64,000 bases of DNA from Aureimonas jatrophae (GTDB lineage: Bacteria > Pseudomonadota > Alphaproteobacteria > Rhizobiales > Rhizobiaceae), in NCBI RefSeq assembly GCF_900104035.1, contig NZ_FNIT01000003.1, positions 62,001 through 126,000 on the forward strand, in the 5' to 3' direction. Made by a program: the position numbers and the translations under genes. Below are positions 1-8,858 of the stretch, piece after piece (the first letter of the stretch is position 1; the number at the start of each line of letters is the position of its first letter). The notes below the pieces were generated by a model. That model did no database searches, was not told the origin of the DNA, and saw only the letters and a list, made by a program, of their open reading frames with translations.

Positions 1-1
1 G

Positions 2-781
2 GCCTTCTGCGATCGCATGAACGGCTGGGCGCAAGGCGAGGGGCAGCCGGGCCTCGGCTACATCTTCTGGCGCGAGGAGGCCGGCAAGCTGGAAGGCGCC
101 GGGCCGCTCGCCAAGAACATCGGCGAGGAGCGAACCGAAGCGATCCGCACGCAGCTCGGTCTTGGCGCGGGCGATGCCTGCTTCTTCGTCGCCGGCGTGC
201 CGTCCAAGTTCTATTCCTTCGCCGGCTCGGCGCGTACCCGCGTCGGCGAGGAGCTGAACCTCGTCGACCGTGACCGGTTCGAGCTTGCCTGGATCATCGA
301 CTTCCCGTTCTACGAGTGGGACGAGGACAACAAGAAGGTCGACTTCGCGCATAATCCCTTCTCGATGCCGCAGGGCGGCATCGAAGCGTTGGAGGGTCAG
401 GAGCCGCTGACGATCAAGGCGTTCCAGTACGACATCGTCTGCAACGGCTTCGAGATCGCGAGCGGAGGCATCCGCAACCAGTTGCCCGAAACCATGGTGA
501 AGGCGTTCGAGATCGCCGGCTATACGCGTGCGGACGTCGAGGAACGGTTCGGCGGCCTGTATCGTGCATTCCAGTACGGTGCACCGCCCCATGGTGGCAT
601 GGCGGCGGGCGTCGACCGTATCGTCATGCTCCTGTGCGGCGCCAAGAACCTGCGCGAGATCGCGCTGTTCCCGATGAACCAGCAGGCCCACGACCTCTTG
701 ATGGGTGCTCCGGCTGAGGCGACGCCGGCGCAGCTTCGGGAACTCGGCCTGCGTGCAATCCCACCGGCGCCGAAGGGCTGA
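2..781 (+). CDS. aspS: Aspartyl-tRNA synthetase, C-terminal part (5' truncated by window edge)
   Basis: Charges tRNA with aspartate in the cytoplasm (class II aminoacyl-tRNA synthetase). The reading frame is open from base 2, so the gene begins before the window; about 259 residues remain. What is left is the end of the bacterial GAD insert and the second half of the catalytic core, with the class II motif 3 visible as [15 protein letters not shown] near the end, including the arginine that contacts ATP. The segment [20 protein letters not shown] before it is typical of bacterial AspRS. The family assignment is secure. Whether the enzyme also charges tRNA-Asn, as in bacteria lacking AsnRS, cannot be told from this fragment. 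Confidence 0.95.
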   Translation, partial: AFCDRMNGWAQGEGQPGLGYIFWREEAGKLEGAGPLAKNIGEERTEAIRTQLGLGAGDACFFVAGVPSKFYSFAGSARTRVGEELNLVDRDRFELAWIIDFPFYEWDEDNKKVDFAHNPFSMPQGGIEALEGQEPLTIKAFQYDIVCNGFEIASGGIRNQLPETMVKAFEIAGYTRADVEERFGGLYRAFQYGAPPHGGMAAGVDRIVMLLCGAKNLREIALFPMNQQAHDLLMGAPAEATPAQLRELGLRAIPPAPKG

Positions 782-1022
782 TCTCGCGCCCGCTGCGCTT
801 CCGCACGGGAAGGGTGGCGGGCAGGCCTATGATACTGTTATCAGCAGCCGTGCCGTAGCGGTTTAAGGGGTGTTCATGCTTTCCGTCGGATCGAGGTGAC
901 TGGTCGAACCGTCGGTTAACCGCGTTCGGCATTCACGCAATAGTGGATGCTTCTTTCACTGCGCGGAAAGGTTGACCGTCGAATGATCCGGCTCAAACCG
1001 GACCTATCGAACGGAAAGCCTC

Positions 1023-2465
1023 ATGGACACGCTGATCTCGCGCGCCGAGTGTCCCGTCTATGCCGACCTCGACGGCACACTGATCCGCAGCGACCTCCTT
1101 TGGGAGACGCTGTTCCTGTTCGCGCGGCAGGATCCTCTCCAGTTCTGGCGCGCCTTCGGCTGGCTCGCGCAAGGGAAATCCGTTCTCAAGGACGAACTCG
1201 CGGCGCGCGTCGAGTTCGATGCCAAGAGCCTGCCCTACCGCGAAGAGGTCGTGGCTGCCCTGCAAGCCGAGCGGGAGACGGGACGGCGGATCGTCTTGGC
1301 GACGGCCTCCAACGAGCGGCTGGCCCATGCGGTCGCCGACCATCTCGGCATCTTCGACGAGGTCCTGGCGAGCGATCGCGAGACCAACCTGTCGGCGTCC
1401 CGCAAGCTGGAACGCATCGTCGCGACGTGCGGACCGCAGGGATTCGATTACTTCGGCAACTCGCAGGACGATGTCTGCCTGTTTCGCGAAGCGCGTCAGG
1501 CGACGGTGGTGCAACCGGACCGGGCCGCCACCAACTGGCATGCCGGAGCCGATCCGCATACTCGTCTGATCCGCGACGATGGCCACCCTGCGAAGGCTCT
1601 CGTGAAGGCGCTTCGTCCGCATCAGTGGATGAAGAACGTCCTGGTTTTCGTCCCGATCGTGCTCACGCAGGAATATCTCAACATCGGGTTGTTCCTGGCC
1701 GGCATCCTGGCGTTCGTGTCGTTTTCGTTCGCGGCATCCGCCGTCTACATCGTCAACGACCTCCTAGACCTCTCCGCAGACCGTCGCCACAAGACGAAGC
1801 GCAACCGTCCGTTCGCCTCCGGTCGCGTTCCGATCCCGACAGGTCTTGCGATGGCGGGCGGCCTGCTCGTCGTGTCCTTCGGGATCGCGGCCTTCCTGCC
1901 CGTTGCCTTCATACTGGTGCTCGGCGTCTATCTCGTCGCGACGACGGCCTACTCGTTCGCCTTGAAGCGTATGCTCCTGATCGACGTCCTGACGCTGGCC
2001 GGGCTGTACACAATGCGCATCATCGGCGGCTCCGCCGCCGCTGCGACGCAGGAGTCCTTCTGGCTCCTGGCTTTCTCGATCTTCTTCTTCCTCTCGCTTG
2101 CGCTCGTGAAGCGCTACACCGAACTGGCGGACTTCGGGACGGGCGCGTCTCGCGCGGTGACCGGGCGCGGCTATGTCGACGAGGACATCGAGACGATCGG
2201 CCAGGCCGGCATGGCATCGGGCTTCGCCTCGGTCCTCGTCTTGGCCCTCTACATCGACAGCGCGGAGGTCAACGCGCTCTACAGCCACCCCTATATGATC
2301 TGGCCGCTGTGCCCGCTGGTCCTCTACATCATCGTGCGCATCTGGGTGCTCGCGCGACGGCGCCAGATGAACGAGGATCCCGTGATCTTCATCCTGCGGG
2401 ATTGGCGCTCGCAGATCATGATCGCGGCAGGCGCGCTGATGTTTGCCGGTGCCGCCTATGTCTGA
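1023..2465 (+). CDS. HAD-UbiA fusion: polyprenyl-phosphate phosphoribosyltransferase-like protein
   Basis: 480 residues with two domains. The N-terminus is a HAD phosphatase with the motif DLDGTLIR at about residues 15-22. The C-terminal two thirds is a UbiA-type membrane transferase with the Asp-rich motif NDLLDLSADRRHKTKRNRP near residues 244-263 and many hydrophobic helices. UbiA proteins of this subgroup include decaprenyl-phosphate 5-phosphoribose synthase (Rv3806c type) and NoeC of Azorhizobium. In mycobacteria a separate phosphatase acts after that enzyme, so the fused HAD domain may remove the 5-phosphate (inference). The last 8 bases overlap the next gene, a DprE1-like oxidase, which supports a shared pathway. 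A generic UbiA prenyltransferase is the alternative. Confidence 0.85.
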   Translation: MDTLISRAECPVYADLDGTLIRSDLLWETLFLFARQDPLQFWRAFGWLAQGKSVLKDELAARVEFDAKSLPYREEVVAALQAERETGRRIVLATASNERLAHAVADHLGIFDEVLASDRETNLSASRKLERIVATCGPQGFDYFGNSQDDVCLFREARQATVVQPDRAATNWHAGADPHTRLIRDDGHPAKALVKALRPHQWMKNVLVFVPIVLTQEYLNIGLFLAGILAFVSFSFAASAVYIVNDLLDLSADRRHKTKRNRPFASGRVPIPTGLAMAGGLLVVSFGIAAFLPVAFILVLGVYLVATTAYSFALKRMLLIDVLTLAGLYTMRIIGGSAAAATQESFWLLAFSIFFFLSLALVKRYTELADFGTGASRAVTGRGYVDEDIETIGQAGMASGFASVLVLALYIDSAEVNALYSHPYMIWPLCPLVLYIIVRIWVLARRRQMNEDPVIFILRDWRSQIMIAAGALMFAGAAYV

Positions 2466-3798
2466 GACCTACGACAGCTGGGGACGCCTGGGTCGCCCGC
2501 AAGGGGGGCGGCGGGCGATCCCAGGAGCGGATGGGTTCCCATCGGTTCGTTCGCCGGCAGGACTCCTGCCTCGCGGCAACGGGCGTTCCTACGGCGATAG
2601 CTGCCTGAACGATGCGGGGCTCCTCGTCGACCTGACGGCGCGGAACCGTATCTTCGGCTTCGACGCGGAAACCGGTCTTCTCGACGCGGAACCGGGCGTT
2701 CTTCTTCGGGACGTGACGCGGACCGTGGCGCCGCTGGGATGGTTCCTGCCCGTGACGCCGGGCACACAGTTCGTCACGCTGGGCGGCGCCTTGGCGAACG
2801 ACGTTCATGGCAAGAATCACCATCGTCGCGGCACGTTCGGCACCTGGGTCGAGGATTTCACGCTGGTCCGCTCGGACCGCCTGCCGATGCGCTGTGCCCG
2901 TGACGAGAATAGCGAACTCTTCGCGGCGACGATCGGGGGCATGGGCCTGACGGGAATCGTGACGCGGCTGCGCGTCCGGATGATGCGGGTCGCCTCCAGT
3001 TCGATTCGGCAGGTCACCCATCGCTTCGACCGCCTGGAGGACTACTTCGATCGTGCCGAGGAGGCTGACGAACGTCACGAGTACGCCGTCGCCTGGATCG
3101 ACTCGCTGGCGACGGGTTCGCATTTCGGACGCGGGCATCTCATATGCGGCGACCACGAGGCGGACGGGACCCTGTCGGGCGACGCGAAGCCGGGACGGTT
3201 GAGGGTCCCGTTCACCCCTCCGGTCAGTCCGCTGCGGGGCGTTGCCCTGCGAGCCTTCAACGAACTCTACTATCGCCGTGCGGCGGCCGGGCGCAGCGAG
3301 CGGACGGTCGCCTTCGAGCCGTTCTTCTATCCGCTCGACGGCGTGACGGACTGGAACCGACTCTACGGGCCGCGCGGCCTGCTTCAGCATCAGAGCGTCG
3401 TACCCTATGAGCGAGGAGCGACCGCGGTCCGGGCCCTGATGGAGTGTGCCCACGCGCACGGGCAGGGGTCATTCCTCACGGTTCTCAAACGTTTCGGCGA
3501 TCGTCCGAGCCCGGCGCTTCTGAGCTTCCCGCGTCGTGGCTGGACCCTGACGCTCGACTTCCCGCACCGCGGTTCGCGGACGCTGGATCTCATGGCAGCG
3601 CTGGATCGCATCGCGATCGAGGCGGGTGGTGCCGTGAATCCCTACAAGGACGCGACCATGTCGCCGGACACGTTCGCCGCCTCGTTCCCGGAGTGGCGGC
3701 GGCTCGAGGCATGGCGCGATCCGGCGATCGTGTCGGATAGCTGGCGACGGACCGCGCTGCGTCTTCCGGCGCAGGCAGGGCGTGCCGAAGCGGCCTGA
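2458..3798 (+). CDS. FAD-binding oxidoreductase, DprE1 (decaprenylphosphoryl-ribose 2'-oxidase)-like
   Basis: 446 residues. FAD-binding type 4 fold with RGNGRSYGDS near residues 39-48 and the DprE1-typical stretch GGALANDVHGKNHHRRGTFG near residues 110-129. DprE1 oxidises the 2'-hydroxyl of polyprenyl-phospho-ribose as the first half of epimerisation to the arabinose lipid; an SDR completes it. The start is taken as the ATG at 2458, which overlaps the end of the HAD-UbiA gene; a TTG at 2443 is possible but lies well inside the upstream gene. Linkage to the UbiA-type gene favours the lipid-ribose substrate over other FAD-linked oxidases such as L-gulonolactone oxidase. Substrate is inferred. 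Confidence 0.85.
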   Translation: MSETYDSWGRLGRPQGGRRAIPGADGFPSVRSPAGLLPRGNGRSYGDSCLNDAGLLVDLTARNRIFGFDAETGLLDAEPGVLLRDVTRTVAPLGWFLPVTPGTQFVTLGGALANDVHGKNHHRRGTFGTWVEDFTLVRSDRLPMRCARDENSELFAATIGGMGLTGIVTRLRVRMMRVASSSIRQVTHRFDRLEDYFDRAEEADERHEYAVAWIDSLATGSHFGRGHLICGDHEADGTLSGDAKPGRLRVPFTPPVSPLRGVALRAFNELYYRRAAAGRSERTVAFEPFFYPLDGVTDWNRLYGPRGLLQHQSVVPYERGATAVRALMECAHAHGQGSFLTVLKRFGDRPSPALLSFPRRGWTLTLDFPHRGSRTLDLMAALDRIAIEAGGAVNPYKDATMSPDTFAASFPEWRRLEAWRDPAIVSDSWRRTALRLPAQAGRAEAA

Positions 3799-3909
3799 TA
3801 CCTTTCGTTGACGCTGCGGAACATCAATCGGCTGCCGTTAAGCGAAGCCCAAGAAGCCGCAGGACAGATTGCAGCCCGAAGCGGCGCATGAGGCGCCCGA
3901 GGAGCCGAG

Positions 3910-4356
3910 ATGAGTCGATACATCCCCTTCATCCTCTTCACGGTGTTCACCAACGCCGCGGCACAGATGATGTTGAAATACGGCATGATGCAGCTGGGGC
4001 CGCTCAGCTTCGCCGGCATGAACCCGATCCTGAAGATCCTGCAGATCGTCTTCAGCCCCTTTGTTTTCCTCGGGCTCCTGACCTTCGTCATCTCGATGGC
4101 CTCGCACCTCTTCGTCCTCTCGAAGGTCGAGCTCTCCTACGCCTATCCGTTCCTGTCGCTGGCCTACGTCGTGGTCGCGGTGGCGGCCTGGATGCTGTTC
4201 GGCGAGCAGCTGACGGCGGCCCGCATCGGCGGCATCGCGCTGATCTGCGCGGGCACGGTTCTGATCGCCAAGGGCGGCGGCACGGTGGTGGAAGACCCGG
4301 CCGCTTCTCCGACGCTCGCACACAACACCAACACCACGCAGGGAATCGTTCGATGA
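3910..4356 (+). CDS. Small EamA/SMR-type membrane transporter (ArnE/F-like)
   Basis: 148 residues with four predicted membrane helices (about residues 5-22, 45-65, 77-97, 104-122) and a short polar tail. The layout resembles small multidrug resistance/EamA proteins, including ArnE/ArnF, which flip undecaprenyl-phospho-aminoarabinose. It sits between a lipid-pentose oxidase and an epimerase, so flipping of a lipid-linked sugar is the most economical role (inference). The stop overlaps the start of the next gene (ATGA), a sign of translational coupling. A drug or small-metabolite exporter is the alternative. Confidence 0.75.
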   Translation: MSRYIPFILFTVFTNAAAQMMLKYGMMQLGPLSFAGMNPILKILQIVFSPFVFLGLLTFVISMASHLFVLSKVELSYAYPFLSLAYVVVAVAAWMLFGEQLTAARIGGIALICAGTVLIAKGGGTVVEDPAASPTLAHNTNTTQGIVR

Positions 4357-5366
4357 AGCACATCATCTTCGGTGGCGACGGCTTCGTCGGCCGCCATCTG
4401 GCAGCGCGTCTCGTGGCGGACGGCGAGGACGTGATCGTCGCGGACATCGCCAAGTCGGACCTGCCGCACTACGCCCAGTGCCGCCACATGACGGTCGACG
4501 TCACAGACCCGGCCGCCGTTCGCTCCGTGCCGATGACCGCCGACGACATGGTGTACAACCTGTCGGCCAAGATGCTGTCGCCGCTCCAGGTGCGGGCGAA
4601 GCGTCATGAGTTCTTCTATCCCGTGAACTACGACGGGACGAAGCACATCATGGAGGCCATGCATGCGGCAGGCGCCATGCGCCTCGTCCACTTCACGACC
4701 GACATGATCTACGGCCACACGGTCGTGACCCCGATGACCGAAGACCACCCGGTCGCGCCGCTCGGCGAATACGGAATGTCGAAGCTCGAGACGGAGCACC
4801 TCGCCGCCGAATGGCGCAAGCGTGGCATGCGCATCTCTCTCTTCCGTCCGCGCCTCATCATCGGTCCGGGGCGCCTCGGCATTCTCGAGAAGCTGTTCAA
4901 GCTGGTCGATGCGAACCTGCCGGTTCCGATGATCGGTTCAGGCCGCAATCCCTACCAGTTCATCTCGGTCTTCGACTGCGCGGAGGCCGCGCGCCTCGCC
5001 TGGAAGGCGGGTGTGCCGAACGAGGCCTACAATCTCGGCTCGCTGAACCCGCCGCCCGTACGCAAGCTGCTGGGCGACCTCGTTCGACATGCGGGCTCGC
5101 GTTCGATCCTGCTGCCGACGCCGGCCTGGGCGGTGAAGCAGACGCTGAACCTCCTGGACGCCGTGAACCGTCCGCTGATGGACCCCGAGCAGTATCTCAT
5201 CGCCGACGAGGAATGCGTGCTGGACGTTTCGAAGGGCGCGCGCGACCTCGGCTGGGTGCCGCAGTACCGCGACGAGGACATGCTGATCGCCGCCTACACC
5301 GAATACCGTGCGAAGAAGACGGGTGCAGCCGCGCCGTCGCATGCCTTCGCTGAAGCCGCCGAGTAA
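4353..5366 (+). CDS. NAD-dependent epimerase/dehydratase (extended SDR)
   Basis: 337 residues. Rossmann motif GGDGFVGRHL at about residues 7-16 and the catalytic YGMSK motif in the middle identify an extended short-chain dehydrogenase acting on a sugar or sugar lipid. The start is the ATG at 4353, overlapping the stop of the transporter before it; the frame is open further upstream only by chance in high-GC sequence. It lies 17 bases before an aminotransferase gene. In this cluster it could be the reductase that follows the DprE1-like oxidase, although DprE2 itself is a classical rather than extended SDR, or it could make a nucleotide sugar. Exact substrate unknown. Confidence 0.8.
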   Translation: MKHIIFGGDGFVGRHLAARLVADGEDVIVADIAKSDLPHYAQCRHMTVDVTDPAAVRSVPMTADDMVYNLSAKMLSPLQVRAKRHEFFYPVNYDGTKHIMEAMHAAGAMRLVHFTTDMIYGHTVVTPMTEDHPVAPLGEYGMSKLETEHLAAEWRKRGMRISLFRPRLIIGPGRLGILEKLFKLVDANLPVPMIGSGRNPYQFISVFDCAEAARLAWKAGVPNEAYNLGSLNPPPVRKLLGDLVRHAGSRSILLPTPAWAVKQTLNLLDAVNRPLMDPEQYLIADEECVLDVSKGARDLGWVPQYRDEDMLIAAYTEYRAKKTGAAAPSHAFAEAAE

Positions 5367-5383
5367 GGGAAGGAACCGAACCC

Positions 5384-6838
5384 ATGCTGGATCGCCCCAT
5401 CACCGCATCTCCCTCGCTCGATGCCGCGCCGCGCGTCGGCCCCCCCAAGCCCGACCTGCTGACGGTCGAGGATGCCAAGGCCATGGACGTCGGCACCATG
5501 GCCGACCTCTTCAAGCATCACGTGAACCCCGGCCAGTTTCATTTCATGAAGTTGCTCGGCTTTCATAAGGTGAAGGTCGAGCGCGCCGAGGGCATGTTCT
5601 ACATCGATCAGAACGGCCGCCGCATCCTCGACTTCTTCGGCGGCTTCGGTTCGCTGGCCTTCGGGCACAACCATCCGCGCATCGTCGAGGCGCGCAAGCG
5701 CTTCCAGGACGAGAAGCGGCACGAGATCGCGATCGCCTTCCTGTCGCAGTACGCCTCGGCGCTGGCGAAGAACGTCGCGGCGTGCTCGCCGGGCGAGCTC
5801 GACATGGTGTTTCTGGGCTCCTCGGGCTCCGAGGCCATGGAGGCGGCGATCAAGGTCGCCGAGCGTGCCTCGGGACGCAAGAACTGCAAGATCGTCCATG
5901 CCGAGAACTCCTTTCACGGCAAGACGAAGGGTGTTCTGTCGATCACCGACTCGCCGCTCTACAAGGGCGAGTTCAAGCTCGTCGACAACACCTACCGCGT
6001 CCCGTTCGGCGATCTGGCGGCGCTGACCTCCGTGGTCCGCTCCGATCCGGATGTCGGCGTAGTGGTGCTCGAGACGATCCAGGGCGGAGGCGGCATCATC
6101 GAGGCGCCGACCGAGTACTGGCAAGGCGTTCGCGCGCTGTGCGACCAGCACAAGGTCATCTGGGTCGCCGACGAGGTGCAGTGCGGCTATGGCCGCTCGG
6201 GTCGCTTCTACGCCTTCGAGCACCACGGCGTCGTGCCCGATGTCACCGCGTTGGCCAAGAGCTTCGGCGGCGGCAAGGCCGCGATGGCGGCGATGATCGC
6301 CAAGCGCGACGTCTACATGCGCGCGTATGGCACGCCCAAGACCGCGATGATCCATGCTCATGCCACCTTCGGCGGCATTGGCGAGGGATGCATCACGTCG
6401 ATCGAGGCTCTCAACACGCTCTATGACGAGGATCTCATCGGCAACGCTGAGGTGGTCGGCGCCTACCTGAAGGAACGGCTGCAGGCGATCGCGGAGAAGT
6501 ATCCTTCGATCATCAAGGAGGTGCGCGGTCGCGGCCTGATGGTCGGCCTCGAGTTCCACGACTTCTCGAAGACGCTGCCGTTCGCGCTGCGCCCCGTGGT
6601 GGCACTGCTCGACGACAAGCTGAAGGGGTCGCTGTCGGGCTTCATCGGCGCGTTGCTTCTGAAGGACTACGACTGCCTGGTCGCCTTCACCGAGTACAAC
6701 CGCAACGTCATTCGCCTGGAGCCGCCGCTGATCTGCAGCCACGACAACGTGGACCAGTTCTGCGACGCGCTGGACGACCTGCTTGGCCGCGGCATCGTCT
6801 CGATCGTCAAGGATTTCGTGAAGACCCAGATGGGCTGA
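5384..6838 (+). CDS. Class III PLP-dependent aminotransferase
   Basis: 484 residues, fold type I aminotransferase of the acetylornithine/GABA group. Visible landmarks are GSSGSEAMEAAIK near 145-157, the cofactor-ring contact FHGKT at 178-182, the cofactor aspartate in VADEVQCGYGRSG (D263), and the Schiff-base lysine K292 in ALAKSFGGG. Substrate cannot be read from the sequence. It is the last gene of the run that starts with the HAD-UbiA gene, 17 bases after the epimerase, and a terminator follows, so it probably works in the same pathway, perhaps making an amino sugar or amine. A stand-alone metabolic aminotransferase is possible. Confidence 0.8.
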   Translation: MLDRPITASPSLDAAPRVGPPKPDLLTVEDAKAMDVGTMADLFKHHVNPGQFHFMKLLGFHKVKVERAEGMFYIDQNGRRILDFFGGFGSLAFGHNHPRIVEARKRFQDEKRHEIAIAFLSQYASALAKNVAACSPGELDMVFLGSSGSEAMEAAIKVAERASGRKNCKIVHAENSFHGKTKGVLSITDSPLYKGEFKLVDNTYRVPFGDLAALTSVVRSDPDVGVVVLETIQGGGGIIEAPTEYWQGVRALCDQHKVIWVADEVQCGYGRSGRFYAFEHHGVVPDVTALAKSFGGGKAAMAAMIAKRDVYMRAYGTPKTAMIHAHATFGGIGEGCITSIEALNTLYDEDLIGNAEVVGAYLKERLQAIAEKYPSIIKEVRGRGLMVGLEFHDFSKTLPFALRPVVALLDDKLKGSLSGFIGALLLKDYDCLVAFTEYNRNVIRLEPPLICSHDNVDQFCDALDDLLGRGIVSIVKDFVKTQMG

Positions 6839-6863
6839 GGCCGATCAGAGCCGCCAGAATGAC

Positions 6864-6899
6864 GAAGGGGTCGGTCGGATAGGTCCGGCCCCTTCATGC
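6864..6899. terminator. Bidirectional intrinsic terminator between convergent genes
   Basis: An 11-base stem (6864-6874 with 6885-6895, one G-T pair) lies between the aminotransferase on the plus strand and the membrane protein on the minus strand. Few T residues follow on either side, so its strength is uncertain. Confidence 0.6.
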
Positions 6900-6902
6900 G
6901 TT

Positions 6903-8648
6903 TCAGGACGACGGGCCGAGATCGGCGCGGATATACGCCTGCCAGCACGGCGACAGCTCGATCAGTCGATGACCGGTCAAAGCCGGTTCGTAGATTCGCC
7001 GAAGTGACATGTTGGCGTTTGTCACCGGGCAACGCGGGTAGAGCACGAGATCGGCCTGCTCGACGGCAGCCTTGGTCGCGGCATCGAGGGGCGGGACCGC
7101 TCGGAAGGGGTCCGCACCGATCGCGATCTGTCGGACCGCATCCTTGTCGAGCAGATACGCGAACGGGTTCACGAAATTGAGGTCCATGACCGTTCGGAAG
7201 CGCACGCCATTAGCGGTTTCATAGGCGCGGACCGCATCGACGGCTTCGCTGGCAGCCAGAAGCCACGCGATCTGAAAGTCCATCTCGGAATAAAGCGAGA
7301 AGGTGGGCAGAAGGTCCGCATCCGCGAAGGCCTGGTAGGTCGCGCGCTGGTCGACGTAGCTGCGCAGGAGCGCGTATCCGCGCTCGATGACTTCGGGGCG
7401 CTGCGAGATCTGCGCCAGACCCTTGAGGTTCGCGACCGGCAGGGTCTCGTAACGCATCTGGCCGATCAAGGCCCGCATGCCCTTGTGAGCGACGTTCACG
7501 GCCGGCGGGATGGCGGTTGCGGCGACCAGCGCGAAGACCAGGATCGTTCCGCGATCCGCATAGCGTCCGGAGGCCATCAGAATGGCAAGGAGGACGGGCC
7601 AAACAAAGATGAACCCCTGGCCGCCCGTATTCTGGGTCTCGTAGAAGAGCCCCGCGAAAAGCAGAACGCCGAGCCAGACCGAGTTGCGGTCGAGTACGGC
7701 ATGAAGCGTTGCGAGATTGGGACGCCGAACGGCGGTTAGCGCCAGTTGCAGCGCTGGCCGACGATCGAGCCACAGAAGGGCGATCAGCAGGCAAAGGCCG
7801 GAACCAAAGATTCCGAAATGAATCGAGGCGGCCTGAATGAAGCGGCTGGCAAGCACACCCTCGTTCATCGCGACAAGGGTCGATATGTCACCGAGGTAGG
7901 CTGATACGAGCCCGGACATCGCCTCGATCAGCCCTAGCACCGCGGCGAACGCGACGACGGACATCAGAGCGGTCGACAGGCGCACGCGCCCGGCCGCGAA
8001 GGCAAAGGCGCACAGGAGACCGCCGGTGATGAATCCGGTGATCTTCGACAGGAAAAGCGCGGCACAGCACCAGGCGATCGCGAACAGGAGGACGCGCTGG
8101 CGACGCTCGAACACCAGGGCGACGGTCAGGGCGTAGAGAACCTGCGCGCCCTGGCGATTGTAGATGCCATAGCCGTCAACGCTTGGATAACTTGACGCCT
8201 GTTCGACATTGATCGGGAACAGCACGAACAGCAGGAGCGGAAGAAGCAGCGTGAGGGCGACGCTTCGGGATGACCGGTCGATGCGAGCGAGAACCGGAAG
8301 CATCGGCGGCAGGATCACGAGAAGGTAGGACCACTGCGTGAGCAGCAGCGGTTGCCCGGTCGGGAAGAGGCGCATGCCCGCCGCTTGCATCCAGTATCCC
8401 AAAGGTCCGACCGGCGCGAAGAAGTCGACAGACGGTATCTGACCGTCGAGGACACGGGTTGCGCCATCGATGATGACGTAAAGATCCCAGTACATCGCGC
8501 CGATCGGGACCGACACGCGAAGGCTGAGGAGCAGGGCGCAGCCCAGTAAGACGAGAAGAACAACCCCGAGCGGCGACAGAAGGTGAGCGACCGTCCCTCC
8601 CGTGCGTCGCACGGCCACGCCCTTCGGCGTATCGCTGATCTCGCTCAA
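6903..8648 (-). CDS. Polytopic membrane protein, possible GT-C glycosyltransferase
   Basis: 581 residues with about ten to twelve hydrophobic helices from residue 20 to about 400 and a soluble C-terminal part of about 170 residues. The first large outer loop carries MYWDLY (D55) and the pattern GQIPSVDFFAPVGPLGYW around residues 69-86. An acidic residue in the first loop plus a D-x-x-x-P-V-G-P-L stretch recalls GT-C enzymes such as ArnT, which take sugars from polyprenyl phosphate donors. It is encoded convergently with the lipid-pentose cluster, so it is a candidate transferase for that donor. I do not recognise a specific family, and activity is inference only. Confidence 0.6.
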   Translation of the reverse strand: MSEISDTPKGVAVRRTGGTVAHLLSPLGVVLLVLLGCALLLSLRVSVPIGAMYWDLYVIIDGATRVLDGQIPSVDFFAPVGPLGYWMQAAGMRLFPTGQPLLLTQWSYLLVILPPMLPVLARIDRSSRSVALTLLLPLLLFVLFPINVEQASSYPSVDGYGIYNRQGAQVLYALTVALVFERRQRVLLFAIAWCCAALFLSKITGFITGGLLCAFAFAAGRVRLSTALMSVVAFAAVLGLIEAMSGLVSAYLGDISTLVAMNEGVLASRFIQAASIHFGIFGSGLCLLIALLWLDRRPALQLALTAVRRPNLATLHAVLDRNSVWLGVLLFAGLFYETQNTGGQGFIFVWPVLLAILMASGRYADRGTILVFALVAATAIPPAVNVAHKGMRALIGQMRYETLPVANLKGLAQISQRPEVIERGYALLRSYVDQRATYQAFADADLLPTFSLYSEMDFQIAWLLAASEAVDAVRAYETANGVRFRTVMDLNFVNPFAYLLDKDAVRQIAIGADPFRAVPPLDAATKAAVEQADLVLYPRCPVTNANMSLRRIYEPALTGHRLIELSPCWQAYIRADLGPSS

Positions 8649-8858
8649 TTCCAGCTCCCGTCCGGCGCGTCGCTGCGCCCGGGGCCGAACCGTCGGTGAC
8701 CGGCGCGGCGGTCGCCTGCGGCCGCGAAGCGCATGGATGGCTCCGGGTCCGGGGCTTGTTAGCGTTCCGAAGTTGCGCGAGGGTTGTGGTCCTGACGCTG
8801 ACGCGCCTGCGTGACGGCTCGATGGCCGGATGCGCGGCTCCGAATGGAGAACGGGCCC

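Noticed and set aside
947-2608. 553-residue open frame overlapping the HAD-UbiA gene
   Set aside because: Arg/Pro-rich translation typical of a shifted frame in high-GC DNA; no motif seen.
3888-4352. N-terminal extension of the epimerase frame
   Set aside because: It covers the transporter gene in another frame; Rossmann motif sits just after ATG 4353, the natural start.
5294-6742. Long antisense open frame opposite the aminotransferase
   Set aside because: Composition of a codon shadow, no ribosome binding site, no domain.
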